A stretch of 64,000 nt of DNA from Pteria penguin. Taxonomy: Eukaryota; Mollusca; Bivalvia; Pterioida; Pteriidae. A program made the position numbers and the translations under genes. Below are positions 34,197 to 46,958 of this stretch, piece after piece (position 1 is the stretch's first letter; each line of letters opens with the position of its first letter). The stretch spans positions 8,286,024 through 8,350,023 of the forward strand of contig CM068589.1 of the NCBI GenBank assembly GCA_035048485.1. Reading direction: 5' to 3'. A model generated the notes under the pieces. The model worked only from the letters and a program-made list of their open reading frames with translations, did not search any database and had not been told where the DNA came from.

Positions 34197-36383
34197 CTTA
34201 AGTATAAACACTTTAAAAGACTTCCAAAATTTCGACCTTGGCGTTTACTTTAAAAAAAAGGATACTAGCTTATCGCGTATGCATAAGGTGCAAGAAATGA
34301 ACAAATAAATAAATAAATAAATAAATAATATGCATGTTTCTTTACAATGCTCCTAATTTTCAACATTCCGTATTTATTTGCATCACCAATTTTCGCTCCT
34401 TTTAATCCCAACATGCAATGCGGGAATCAACTGAGGTTATAATCATAAATTTCACTGTAAGTAAATATTACTATTCAAAGGTTATCTATGAGTATTTCGT
34501 CCAGTTTAAACTTGTTTTAAAATAAAATATTTTATACAAAAACGGTCATTGCAATTCAAATCACGGGCTACGGCTCTGTACTTGGAGGACAAGGAAGACA
34601 GCGTCATGTCACTGTACTGTTCTATACAGTACTTGAAACTGAAAGTCCACCACACATATAAACGTCTAACAGGCTAAACTGATCGAAGGTCGGAGGCTAT
34701 CGGACACAAGTTTCAAACCGTTATTATTCACAATCCGTGCAAGTTGCAACCTATTGAAACAGGGATCAATATTTCCTTAAAATGTCAATAAGTATTATTG
34801 CGCGTGGCATTTTTTTTCACTCAAATTGAAATCTACTTCTCATAGTCATCACTTATCAATATGCTACACATTTTCTCCAAACTCTCACTCTTTCCTTTCA
34901 AAAATTCGTATCTTAAACAAGTGTTTTCGATCCAGTTTTCACTTTCACTTTGACGTTGTGAGATGCCAGATGGTACTGTTTCCCTTAAACATGGTTCATT
35001 GGTTGCAATGCCAGTAACCCCCTGGATTCCCAAAATTAATGATATCACAACGGGTGTAGTGTACCTCAAGTCAAATGCATTCTATATCCTAGTATATTTG
35101 CTTGATCCGCGCATGTAAAGAAGATGTGCTACCCTGTTAAAACAAAAAGTTTTATTGTGCTTGGAAAAAAATAAAGATTACAGTGGAACTGTCACATGTA
35201 ATCTGTATTATACCATATTGATGATCACATATTATGTCTCATTCCCATGTAATGCAGCAGATAAACAATCTTGGGGAGTGATATAGAAGTAATGACACTC
35301 TCCCCCATCCCCCCCCCCCTTCCCTCAACACACATACATACTTAGAATTGGTGTAAGGGTCATTAGGTATGACGGCCATTTCTCATGTTAAATTATTTTG
35401 AAGAATTAAATCTATTCAACTAATTAAATACATGTACCTGTAGTTAACATTACAATTGTTTATGAAGAATCATGAAGTTTATTGATCTCTTATTGTACTT
35501 TGGTCTTTTGGTAATTAGTTAAACTTGACCATTGTAATGAAACGTAATTGATTGTTTGTTATAAAGGAAAGGAACGAGACCAACACATTGTGTCAGAGGA
35601 TTCTTTGGCTGAGATTTTCGTCGACAGATCTCTCACTGTCATTCACTGAAATATTGGTGAAAATTTTACCAGACTGAATAAATTGTTACCAGATATTTGT
35701 ATCGGTCTGGTGAGTTCTGCAAACACTCAAAAGGAATTCCTAGTGTGAATTTGGAATTGAATTAATCTTTCCTTTATAACTGTGATTACCATCACTGTCA
35801 TTATTTTCATCATAGTTTGTATAATGTCCTGAAATACATCAAGATCTGACAAGAAATCGAATCTTGTAATCCTTAACCGCCGATCATTTGACCCGAAATG
35901 ACCTTTTAACCGGATTGCAGCGCGCACTGGATCGGAGAGATCTTTACAAAAAACTCACCTGAGACGGACTATTATTTTCGCTGGCTGGTCAGCAGACTTT
36001 AAAAGGATGGTATAAGAGTGTCACAAGTAGCATCACAACAACAAGGACTTAGTGCTACCCTGTGGTGTGATCTTAAATTAAATGATCATTTATTGAACAA
36101 TAGATATACAGAATTATTACAATAATGTCCTAAAACTTGATTGAGGGAAAATTATCTTACGCATTGAAAACCAAATCAACAATAATGATAATGAATAATT
36201 CATCGAATGTTAATAATTTAAAGATTCTAGTTTTTATGGACGCGTTATTTGGAGTCCTTGATACATACCATTACGCGAGGATATCTCACGATAGGTTCCA
36301 AACAACGCGAGACATCATAATTTAAATGCGAGCGCAAGATTTAAAAGAATTTCATCCTTCTTTCCTTTCAGTTCTCAGACCTC
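34197..36383. repeat. Duplicated segment alpha3
   Basis: Nearly identical by eye to 46,150-46,958 joined to 54,895-56,430, except that it lacks the LTR retrotransposon. The empty target 'atcaatatgctacaca' is at 34,855-34,870. Both strands have short open frames (34,826-35,017 plus, 34,833-35,069 minus) shared with alpha4, but neither has a domain or a convincing start. It also shares the word 'ctgatcgaaggtcggagg' and a C-run near 35,310. Confidence 0.85.
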
Positions 36384-37166
36384 TTTAGAAAGAGACTGAA
36401 TGTTTCAGTAGTGAGGGTGACGTCATTCTCTATATCAGTTAATGTAGACAATCGAGGAGTCTAGTTAGGAAATGTTGGCTAAAACGCGGGGTATCCTAAA
36501 CGGAAATGTATTAAACATCTATTCAAGTGATATATGAAAGCCCTACCTCGTACGATTCAAATTTATAACCAATGTTAAAATCTTTTAAATATAGGTCAAA
36601 CGTAACGAGGTCAAGCCGAAGGGGTCTTGTCACAAGGAACACTCTAGTGATATATGAAACCCCCACATATTACGATTCAAACGCTATAACTAACGTTAAA
36701 TTCTGAAATGTACGTGAAAGGTCACGATTTAAAATTGAATTTCTTGATCAAACTGTAGTTTGTTGTCATAAACCTTTTCATGTTCACTGCAGGGCTGAAA
36801 TCAGTAAAATTCTATTTTGTATTATGTCGTCAAACCTTGTGGGAAACGTTATTATTATTTACCATTCAAAATTTTTTGAAGTTGGACATCCGGGTATTTG
36901 TTAACGGGCATTCGAAGCACTTGGGGCAAAGCATCGACTATATTATAGAGACTAATACATATACCTGGAACAATTATTAGAGATAAGAATTATTAAAATA
37001 TTTTGTCATTCAAACAAATACACTTGAATAGATGTTTGATACATTTCCGTTTAGGATACCCCGCGTTTTAGCCAACATTTCCTAACTAGACTCCTCGATT
37101 GTCTACATTAACTGATATAGAGAATGACGTCACCCTCACTTCTGAATCATTCAGTCTCTTTCTAAA
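36384..37166. mobile_element. Foldback element with about 147-bp inverted arms
   Basis: Arms 36,384-36,530 and 37,022-37,166 are reverse complements with few differences (tttagaaagagactgaatg against cattcagtctctttctaaa; 'gttaggaaatgttggctaaa'; 'cgcggggtatcctaaacgg'). The centre holds a minus-strand 'gaccttga' repeat and 'tcatgttcactgcagggctg'. Only the right arm and part of the centre are present in the beta2 copy (60,340-60,780). Confidence 0.8.
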
Positions 37167-38074
37167 AGTTTTTATTGATACGTAGTATTCGGTGTCTGTT
37201 AATTGTAAGTGTTGACAACTGAAATGCTTTTCAATTTCCATAAGGTAAAGGCTGCCGAATATGACAACATTCAATAAAATGGTTAATTTTTGTCCGCCAT
37301 TCTGAAAATCTTGCAAAAAACTTGGTGATGCATTTAGCTAGGTAACACTATTTAGCGCTACGTCGCTTGTGCGATTTTAAATGCACCCCTACAGCTAATG
37401 TGACAGGATCTTATTTTGCTTCTACATATTCCCCGGGCGCGAGTATTTTCTGTTAAAGTTTCCCCATTATATTGTAATCATTATTATTGTAAACGTTTAC
37501 AGTATTACTCATTACGATCACTAATACTTTAAACATTCAAACATTTGTGTTATCCATCGAAAACACGAACCAGAACACGATCAAATAAAACTTGTAACTG
37601 AAACTTGCATCGGTTATGAAATCCAACATATAACACAGGTCCGAACATACTATCTTCGGTCAAGACCGACGGACATGTTATTGGGAACCCGGAAAGAGTC
37701 CTGATTATGTACAATTCCTATTACGTTTACTACGTTTTCCATATTTGGAACGACTGAATGAAGGTCAAGATTTCATGTGCAGACTGTCCAGCATATCAAA
37801 TGACTCGGAATGAAGCACTGAAAGTGAAAATGGGAAGAAATGAAAAAAAAAAATTTCAGATAAGCCTTAAGCATATCAAAGGCTTGATGAATGAAATCAT
37901 CATCTTGAGTAGAAATAAACAATCAAAGTATGCTGACCTTAATGTGATCTACCACTTCCCCGCCGCTCTATCCTCTCCATCCCTAAACCAATAAAACATA
38001 TTGCCTTAACTGCGAGCGAAAAGATGAAAGTCGGATTTTATTCGGATTAAATTAAATAAATTCAAACAAAAGGG

Positions 38075-38310
38075 GCGAAGTTCCTTACACCACTTTCTCG
38101 GTAGTGAGAATAAGTAACACGTCATCCCCATCATCACTTACGTCTGAGCACAGAGGAGCATAAATCGGCCGCACTTTATCACACAGTTTCAAGGTCGAGA
38201 CTATCCCCAGTGATATGATCCGAGTCATAATCGCTTTCTCGAACCGTCTTTGAAAATGTATTTTGAGTTAGAAACACTTTTTCATCGCTGCTAAAATTTC
38301 CATCTTACTT
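38075..38310 (-). pseudogene. Broken copy of the acidic small ORF
   Basis: Paralogue of the 61,306-61,527 frame. Just after the ATG at about 38,305 one base is missing compared with the other copy (atggaaatttt against atggaaagtttt), so the frame is lost at codon 3. The rest is well conserved (SDYDSDH and the terminal TTEKVV region). Confidence 0.55.
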
Positions 38311-38639
38311 CAGACGGAGCAGCCTACACTCTAAGCATTCGATTGGTCACCTCAAATGACCTGTCCATTACTTCCTACCTGCGTTAGCATGAAATCAAAT
38401 CAATATTTTCATACAATATAAAATTGTATAGGGTAACGCATTGATGTACTCTGTGGGTGGATTTGAAGTTGGAGAATATCCTCAGATCGCCCCATTCCTT
38501 AAGAGTACGAATCACCTTCGACAAGTTTTTAATGGCATGGTTTCATCATTTTGGTTATACATATCAAGTGAAGTTTACTCTTACCATTGTTGGAATTTAT
38601 CACTATTAATTCTCGTGTAGTCTTTTATAATCCACTTCC

Positions 38640-38750
38640 ATTTTTCAGGCGAATTTAAAATTATCCACTTACTCATTTTTTCATCTGCAATCTAAACCGA
38701 AACCTCTTCTATTCGTAACCTGCTTACAGACAAACATATATCAACAGTTT
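38640..38750 (+). pseudogene. Decayed copy of the candidate second exon
   Basis: Corresponds to 58,960-59,050. The acceptor is lost (ctgcaa instead of tgcag) and the first codons contain a stop (tctaaa). Kept words: 'cgtaacctgcttacagac'. Confidence 0.45.
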
Positions 38751-39385
38751 GAGGAAAATGCTATTAGACCCAATTATTGAAGTATTTTGACTGTGGTTAG
38801 TATGGGTTTAAATACATACATGTATACCCTATTGCACAGGAGATATACAAGTAGATAGAGAGGGTAACTTATCATGTATAGACAGTTTTAAAGGTATAGG
38901 TATTTGTAAATGCATAGCACGTGAGTTTAGTATATTGGGCCCTAGTATTCATGTATTGATCTTTTTTCACAAGCACCTTTTAAAAACACCAAAACTTGAT
39001 ATGAAGAAATGACAAAATAGGTATATGGTTTGCAATGAAAAACACGAGAGTTTCAACTGGGCCTTATACATGTAGTTCTCACCTTAGAACACGCTTTTTC
39101 TTAGCGATTCTAAAACCTCATAAAACCTCACATGCACAGCAATATGACGTCGATTTAACTTTTAAATGACGTAGATCTATATCTAGCACTTGAGCACCGA
39201 TCATCTTTTCAGTACTGAAAGAGATGATTGGTAGACTTATGATTTTTAAATGCTTATGACATCATTATCAAATGTTACTGTATTATAATGTGGTTTTTAT
39301 GTGCTCTCAATGGAGCATAAATATAGCATAGATGAGATAAATTGACAAAATTCCTGAAACAGTCCTATACTTTCTTATTTCCAAG

Positions 39386-39387
<2 letters not shown>

Positions 39388-39467
<80 letters not shown>
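39388..39467. repeat. (GT)n microsatellite, about 40 units
   Basis: The equivalent site in beta2 (62,716-62,732) has only a few GT units broken by an A, so the expansion happened after duplication or was lost in beta2. Confidence 0.95.
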
Positions 39468-39468
<1 letters not shown>

Positions 39469-40150
39469 GGTGTTTTATCATGCTTACTTATATACATTTA
39501 GTGATAACTTGACTGAAACTCGGGCAGTTTTGCTACTGATCTCACACTGTTGTTTAAAACTTTCATTTTCATTCCCATGATTTTCTTTCTTGTTTAATTG
39601 GGTCGTGATTTTTATAGCGACCGTAACATATAACGAAGGTGACAATATAGTTTAATAATGTTTACTGTAGATTATGGTTTTTCTTGGAAGACATATACCA
39701 AACGGGCCTATAAAATAAGTATATCTCCTTACACTATCACACGATGAGGGTTTTATAAATTAATAAGTAAGTTATATTTGAATTAGGAGATATCATGCGT
39801 ATTTTAATGTGGAAGAACGATATGCGATTATAATCTTTAATTTAATATGTGTCATTTATGATAAGTTACCACCAAGTCGTATGTATACTTTAGTTCGATG
39901 ATAAAGAGTATCAACTTGATAGATATATATCCTAATCAAGAATTATCTGGAAACAAAGTGTAGAGAATGGGTATTCAAATCTAACTCAGGTCAGTTTCTA
40001 AAATTAGAGATAAACTTTCTTACAGCCAATGAAACCATTTACAAGGCAAACAGACTCACTTTACATTTTACAAACCTGGACAAACTACTTTTCATTATTA
40101 CCATGGGACTGACATTTTGATTGTCAAATGACAATAAAATTGACGTCATA

Positions 40151-41050
40151 ATAAAAAATTGATTGTCACAGTCATTATAAAGATTTCTGTCGACCCCACT
40201 GCGTTTTATTCCATTTTTCCGTTCTTTGTCCGGAAGATATAGTTCAATCTTGTTTTAGTCCATGTTTGTTATGGCGATTGACTCCAGTTTTTGACCTCAC
40301 GGACTCGCCAAAAATAGGAAGCCTTTCTGAGGCATAGACTGGGTGGATGGCACGTTTCAAGATATCATGACACTTTGCAGTTTTCGAAGGAACGGTTTTT
40401 GATGCAAGAGGTAATACTAAATAGAGAACTCTAGTCTAGAGAACTAGATACTTAGAGAACTCCAAATCAAATGTCGAGGTGAATGTGGTTATGTTTGATT
40501 ATAAAACAGTATAGTATGCTATAATCTACCATAATTTCTAGGTTTTAAGGGGTTATACATCAAAATTTTAGAAAAATGGGGGTTTAAACAGAAAAATCTA
40601 AAGAACCCTAGACTAGAGAACAGCAGAGAATGTAAAGCTGTTATATTGAAAAAACATTCACAGTTTTTTTTCGAAAAAATTAAATGATAGAATGTTTTAC
40701 AGATGGATAGAAATAATCTTATGCGCATGCATGGCGTTGGCAGATCCCTCTCGTCTTGTAGCTGAAAATTTTCATCATTTCTACTCTTAATATCATCAAA
40801 CCAGGAAATTTACGTAATGTAATGTTTTTTGACCACCCAGCCCATCTGTTAGTGGAAGCCACGGCTCCACAATTGTTCCCCATCATAATCTCAGTCATTT
40901 TCTCGTATTGCCAATAGACTTCCGGGATTTGAAATAGACATCTCCAACGTAAACAAAGGATTATGAATCTGTGTAACATCCTTTTCTTGCCTGTCTGTTT
41001 GGTAACCTGACTTTCTTTGAACAACATGTACCAAATCAGACAAACTATTG
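40151..41050. other. Stretch without a supported gene
   Basis: No domain-bearing frame. Open frames at 40,519-40,728 and 40,719-41,027 (minus) do not resemble a known family. A repeated word 'agagaact(c/a)' occurs near 40,422-40,458. Confidence 0.4.
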
Positions 41051-41054
41051 TATC

Positions 41055-41400
41055 AATGTACTACAACCTCTGTTGAAACAAGAAGAGCTATGTAACATCA
41101 TCGACTCATCAGACCCTTCTATCGTCATAGGGACGGAAACCTGGCTTAACCCAAACATTCACAGCCCGGAAATTTTTCCACCAAATTATGAAGTACTATG
41201 CAAAGATCGCAGTGATGGCTATGAAGTAGTACTACTAGTTATAAAGAAGGATTTCGTAGTTGACAACATCACATACCCACCTGAGTATGAGTCTTAGGCT
41301 GTGTTTACAAAGCTTTCTGTTGGGGAGAGCCAATCACTTATTATAGGAGCGGCATACAGACCTCCGAATAATGTTGACTACATGGAACATACTGGAATTA
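41055..41400 (+). pseudogene. Endonuclease (EEP) fragment of a non-LTR retrotransposon
   Basis: Frame from 41,073: SSDPSIVIGTETWLNPNIH, then SPEIFPPNYEVLCKDRSDG, YEVVLLVIKKDFVVDNITY and a stop at about 41,295. It continues in the same frame with SLIIGAAYRPPNNVDYMEH. The words TETWL, the K-D-R-x-D-G turn and AYRPPN are typical of the apurinic-type endonuclease that opens ORF2 of non-LTR retrotransposons. It nicks target DNA to start insertion. Only about 110 residues are left, with one stop and no RT after it. It is a truncated relic. Confidence 0.75.
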
Positions 41401-41830
41401 GATTGTCCTTCTGTCCGTCTGAGTCGTTTCCTGACCCTATAGTTAAATCAGTTTCATTTAGAGACAATATACCATAAATTCCCCTTGGGATGAAGATATA
41501 ACTTCCGATATTGAGGTCAAAAGGTCAAAGTGTACTAGACATTAAAATATGTAATTATTTTCCAGGCTGACTTGGGTTTACCTTTCATTTTAAATCACTA
41601 TGATAGACATATAGAATCCCCATGGCGCAAAGATGGTCCCAATTGACTTTGAAGTCAAAGGTCAAAGGACATGTGCACTGGACATTGGTGAAATCCTTTC
41701 CGTGCACTTCCGTGCAGCTTTTTTCTCTTACCGTCACCATATCATACATACGAACTTCCCATGGGACGAGGATGATCCACTGCCTATATGTGACGAAAAT
41801 GAGCTCTATCGATTTTGACCCACATGCGCT
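41400..41830 (+). repeat. Dispersed 'gaggtcaaaaggtcaaag' repeat
   Basis: Contains 'ttgaggtcaaaaggtcaaag' near 41,510 and, about 125 bp later, 'gaagtcaaaggtcaaaggac', with 'cccatgggacgaggatga' after it. Repeated periods and wording fit a dispersed bivalve repeat. Overlapping open frames on both strands are artefacts. Confidence 0.55.
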
Positions 41831-42289
41831 GAACATTGATATTATTATGAGGGTGTTTTATTTTTTGTTTGTTTATATTCTTGAATAATCTGTTAAGTAC
41901 TAGAAAGTTCTGTCATTGTATGTTGTATAACTTCTTTACCTCCATAATGATATGTGAATGTTCTTGCAAGTTATTGTAAATCTAGATGTTTCTATTTTGG
42001 AAATCACTTGAACATTACAGAAACTAGAAATATCTAGAAACTATGATATGTATATAAAGCATGGTCTCTGGTATTTCGGTAACACTGCACTACATTACCT
42101 TTCTATGTATAAACAGGGGATTAATTGTGTTTACGGACTACTTGAGTTGGATTTATCGAACTGTAAAATTATACACTGGACACTTTACTCACATTATAAA
42201 CAGTGGATGTAATACGGACTTCAGCGTTCCGGAATTGCTACCTACGTACACCTTATTGGACTTTTCTCTCTTTTTGAGATACCTGTTGA

Positions 42290-42480
42290 TTCTTATTCTC
42301 TATATGGAGGATAATTCATAAGTTTGTAAATGCGTGTCCTTTGATTGTGCTGCTTTTGTTGTGAGTGGGAAGGTGTGCGCCCGTAAACCGGTTAACCACA
42401 CCAATTGAGTGGCGTTTGTTACTTCAATTGACCGTCCTAAGTCGGTATCGTAACCGCAGCACAATCGAATAAAATTAAAA
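42290..42480 (+). repeat. Direct repeat, first unit
   Basis: Matches 43,040-43,230: 'gatacctgttga', 'atggaggataattcataagt', 'gtgagtgggaaggtg', 'cgtaaaccggttaaccacac', then 'gaccgtcctaagtcggta'. The two units are about 750 bp apart. Confidence 0.8.
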
Positions 42481-43039
42481 GGTATATATATTCTAAATTT
42501 ATTATAACCACTAGGTCGGTGTCACTGCTGGTAGACTGATAGGTACCGAGGGCACCATAAATCTAGTTTTCAGTGCTTTTGTAGTGACATAAAATATATA
42601 CTTCAAATTTTCAGTCATCAAATTACGTAAATCACTCTACAACTAAGGAGTATCTCCCTCATGCATAGCTCTGTCCTTAGACAGATTCTTCGGTTCACAT
42701 TTCGGTCATTTTGGCTTCAACACTGCTCTCAAAAACAAAAACTATAGGTCTTTTATTTGGCCCCTCTACAGCCTTATGCAGACTTTTACTTGAACGTTGC
42801 ACGCTGACTAACAGGGCGGTGGGGACTATATGACGGGCCTTGTCCAAACCTCTTTCAGAGGAGACATGTTCCTGAACCTCGTCCCCTCTGACTGTTAATC
42901 GGGACTCCTACAGATCTAGGGTCTTAGCTCGCTTTCAGACTGGCAGAACACGGTTTATCATGTTGATGTCGCATATATTTTTATACCATGCTGTGTTTTA
43001 CAATACCTTACGTGTTTATATTTTTATGACATCTCAATA
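42481..43039. other. Spacer between direct repeats
   Basis: Contains 'taggtcggtgtcactgctgg' and 'ctctcaaaaacaaaaactat', wording I vaguely recall from mollusc retroelement regions. No open frame with a domain. Confidence 0.35.
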
Positions 43040-43350
43040 TGCGATACCTGTTGACCCTTGTTCTTTACATGGAGGATTATTTATAAATTTTTAAATGTAC
43101 GTCCTTTGATTGTTCTGCTGTTACGGTGAGTGGGAAGGTGGGCCCGTAAACCGGTTAACCACACAATTTGTTTGGCTTTTGTCAAATTGAATGACCGTCC
43201 TATGTCGGTATCGTAATTGCACTACAATCAAATATTTTTGTAATGTGTTATATGTTCTAGCATATTATTTATATTCATGTATTGTATAGCTCCGTGGTGA
43301 TTTCTGCCACATAACTGTGCCAGTAACTCCTCTTTTTCTTTCAAATATCT
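43040..43350 (+). repeat. Direct repeat, second unit, extended
   Basis: Second unit of the direct repeat, continuing into the 'gtattgtatagctccgtggt' part shared with 3,880-3,960 and with 28,660-28,815 (minus). Confidence 0.8.
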
Positions 43351-43351
43351 A

Positions 43352-43465
43352 TATATTATGAAAATTCCAATCATTCGACCACGAGCATCACTGAAGAGAC
43401 ATAACTTGTCGAAATGCGCATATGGTGCACAAATTAAAAGGTATATATGTTCTATGTTTATTTGT
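43352..43465 (+). repeat. Plus-strand copy of the 'acttgtcgaaatgcgc' repeat
   Basis: See 10,593-10,705 (minus). Here it follows directly after the 43,040-43,350 unit, suggesting that both belong to one larger repeat. Confidence 0.75.
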
Positions 43466-45810
43466 AATGTCTTTCCTTGTATATTCTACTATTATCATCG
43501 TTTGTGTGCAGGTCCTTGGTGATTAGTGTCATACAGCTTTGTCAGATGTCATCTGTTTTCTCTTTTGTAGTTATAAGCATTATCTGTAATTTTGTTATTT
43601 ATGTTAATTTGTAAATAAATTGTTAACATTTTGAAATCTTTGTGATTTTTGTTGGCTTTACCAAAGGATTTATTTCTGACCGTAACCATATAGGAAAATG
43701 GTTGCTAGACCCTGGCGTGTTTCCCTATCCACCTAGAATCACTAATGTACATATGAGCTTTCGATGGTATTATGATGATCCCTAAACAACATATTCAGTT
43801 TTCTTTCATTTCTGCATTTCACGAAAAGAAAGTCAACATTCTACTCTATTCTGTATATTATTGTATATCTACTTACTTATGCTAAGTAGAAGGTATTGTT
43901 GACTTCTTTGTTCAATGATCTTGTAAAAGAAACATAGTTAGCCTACGACATATCTCCTGCTCAGTTCAGTCATATTGTATAGGAGTATATTGATTCACAT
44001 GTGGGTTGTAAACGTTTTATCTTGTCTAATCTTACGTAATTTAAATTACTCAACGAACCTAATTTCGCAAATTTCTTTTGTTACTCCCGAGGTCACGACT
44101 CATGGAGTCCCTCTCAAAACAATACACATACACTAATAAGTATAATTTAAAAATCTTTATCACACTTGGAATCTGCAAAATCGTTTGTGACGTTTTGAAA
44201 TTTGATGAATGTAGGTTTACACAAGAACCGTACCTTCATCATATCAAAGTATATCATTACAATTTTCAGATGTCACAGCAAAATATATAATTTTCAAAAC
44301 TACTTTAAAGAAAAAAGCTATCCAATGTTGTATATTACCCATAGAACCACATGAAACATATTACTGACTTCTATGTTAAATGATTTTATGAAGAAGATAT
44401 ATTTAGAGCTAATAGCCTGCATAATTTTGTTATGTCATGTAGGTGTATTAAATATCTATACATGGTTTTAAATATCTTATCTCATTTTGAAATTTATTGA
44501 ACAAAGCTATAATCGATCCTGATTTGTCGTCATTTTTCATGAGTGTGGTAAATGACGCCTGGTATATTTCACACAACATTATTAAAACAAGATACATAAG
44601 GCACCAGACCTAAAAAGGTCCAAGATAAACAATTTATCCGTACACATAATGCCTACGGAAAACACATACATACAAACTTCAAGCAACAAGAAAACAATAT
44701 CTACCCAGGCGAAATTTATATATTAAAATCTTACATCTGTTTCAAGCCACTAAGCTTAATAAATATTCATAAGCCGCTACCACGTTACTGTAGTTGATCG
44801 TGCGGTTGATATGAAAACACGAAAACGTTACACTGATTTTAAGAAATTAAAAGGAGGTGTGTGTGTGTGTGTAAGAGGGTGTTTTCCACTTTCCATCTTA
44901 ATGCATTATTTATGTATGATATTTTAATAAGCCCATGGCGATCCCCTTCACGTTTTATCTAGTTTACAAAATTAACTTTCAACGAGCAAACATAACTTCA
45001 TCGGTGCTGTGCCTGTGCTTGCGGTGTTGCTTTCCTACACAGTTTGCGGTGGCTTTATCTTACATTAACCCATCGTTAGCCACATATCTATATTTTTGCC
45101 ATATTCAAACCCCTCTTAAATACAGTGTAACAGAATCAAAGTGTTTTCTTTCGCACGGGAACTTCTAATTTCGTAACTCATTGGATCAATTAGACACGAT
45201 GAAAGCCCCCGAGAAAAAAGATCTTGTATACAAGATAGGAAAAAACGGAGTATTTTTGGTAGATCTATTATTATTGTTACATATCTAAATTGTGGGACAG
45301 ATGACGTCTGAAAGTTGAAAATTAACACAGTGGCCTAATTTCTCCGTATGCAGTATTCAAAGTATCTGAGGACGATCACTTATTTCAATATTGTGGGAAA
45401 GAGGCTGATGTTTTGATGGAAAAATGAAAGCCTAAAACATATCTGGAATAGACGTAAACGTTACTCGAAATTCTGCAGATTAGATAGTTTTCACTTAGTC
45501 TAAATTTATTGGAATTAGTGGTCAGCCATATTTTGGGTCAAAGAAAGGAATTTCATTCGTAGTATTACCAATTTTAATACCTTTGTATGGAGAGAGTTTT
45601 CATAATTTTGCAACGATGAATAAGTTTAGAATGCAATGCCATAGTTACGGTGTTCAGATAAACAGTTTGTCCGTTTACCGGGTCACATCCACGTTACGCG
45701 GCGGATCCATGTAACGGGTATAAGATGACTATCTTACACTTCTGCTGGACTTACTTGCACTAAATATTGGACATCCAGTGCTACCGGTTGTACTAAATCA
45801 CGACCAGGTG
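43466..45810. other. 2.3-kb stretch without a supported gene
   Basis: AT-rich. 45,490-45,610 is an inverted copy of 19,800-19,935. Open frames of 70-77 codons (44,078-44,290; 44,935-45,168; 45,116-45,328) show no recognisable features. Confidence 0.4.
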
Positions 45811-45905
45811 CAGTGGCGGATCCCGGCTTTCCGAAAAGGGGGAGGTGGAACATGTGTTTTTTGGGGGATGCCAAATCAGGGGTTTTATTTGTAAATACGC
45901 CACTG
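45811..45905. mobile_element. MITE, third copy with CAGTGGCG ends
   Basis: Ends CAGTGGCGGATCCCGG and TACGCCACTG. It is shorter than the other two copies and sits at the left edge of alpha4. The sequence after it ('tattacgttgaacatttgtc') is also present at 25,919. Confidence 0.65.
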
Positions 45906-46047
45906 TATTACGTTGAACATTTGTCATGAAGCAGAAAATGCAACAAATGAATCTTCAAGAAATTCTGTTTCAATAAATCATATCTATTTAGTCTTCTAAA
46001 TCTTGGGACAATATTGAAACTGGTAAAGTGATATATAATATCGTCCA

Positions 46048-46110
<63 letters not shown>

Positions 46111-46958
46111 ATTCTCAGGTATGGATACTTTAAAAGACTCCCAAAGTTTCTACCTTTACCATTACTAAAAAAATACATGTACCAATTTCTCACAAGAATG
46201 GATAAATAAATAAATAAGTAATATGCATCTTCCTTTACAATGCTGCCAGTTTTCTCATATTCCGTATTTATTTGCATAACCCATTTTCGCTCCTTTTAAT
46301 CCTTAATATATTAATATATGACTATATTTTCACCGTTTGCATAAGAATGTGTGTTTCCATTCTCCTTTGTTTAAATGTTCATATATTTATGTATCTGATG
46401 CTAAATTCATGTATTTGTATATATATTGTATACTGATAAGCCGGATCGCTTAAAGTTAATAAAGAATAGAATAGAACAGAATAATACCAGCATGCATCGC
46501 GGGGGTCATGTGAGGCCGTATTCATTAGACTTAAATTTCACTGTAAGTAAATATTACTTTTCAAAGGTTATCTAGGAGTATTTTGTCCAGTTTAAACTTG
46601 TTTTAAAATAAAATATTTTATACAAAAACGGTCATTGCAATTCAAATCACGGGCTACGGCTCTGTACTTGGAGGACAAGGAAGACAGCGTCATGTCACTG
46701 ACACTGTACTGTTCTATTCAGTACTTGAAACTGAAAGTCCACCACACATATAAACGTCTAACAGGCTAAACTGATCGAAGGTCGGAGGCTATCGGACACA
46801 AGTTTCAAACCGTTATTATTCACAATCCGTGCAAGTTGCAACCTATTGAAACAGGGATCAATATTTCCTTAAAATGTCAATAAGTATTATTGCGCGTGGC
46901 ATTTTTTTTTCACTCAAATTGAAATCTACTAATTCTCATAGTCATCAGTTATCAATAT
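45906..46958. repeat. Duplicated segment alpha4, left of the LTR element
   Basis: Its first part equals 25,920-26,300 and its second part equals 34,440-34,858. It ends with 'atcaatat' at 46,958, where the retrotransposon begins. 46,310-46,490 holds a short extra piece ('gaatagaatagaacagaata') not in alpha3. Confidence 0.85.
46054..46106. repeat. (GA)n microsatellite
   Basis: About 26 GA units. Confidence 0.95.

Larger units (their letters stand above)
36720..40150. repeat. Duplicated segment beta1
   Basis: Collinear with 60,340-63,322. Shared blocks: 36,725-37,180 with 60,340-60,797; 37,940-38,600 with 60,960-61,810; 38,640-40,150 with 61,860-63,322. Its interior 37,180-37,940 differs, and includes a piece (37,400-37,560) related to 20,280-20,392 and 25,817-25,890 of alpha1. 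Confidence 0.8.

Noticed and set aside
34833..35069. 78-codon minus-strand open frame with a hydrophobic start, shared with 54,890-55,105
   Set aside because: It starts at TTG with a stop just upstream, the shared sequence is explained by segmental duplication, and the older alpha1 copy at 17,360-17,560 is broken in this frame.
41585..41888. Overlapping open frames on both strands
   Set aside because: They lie in a dispersed 'aggtcaaaggtcaaag' repeat and show no domain.
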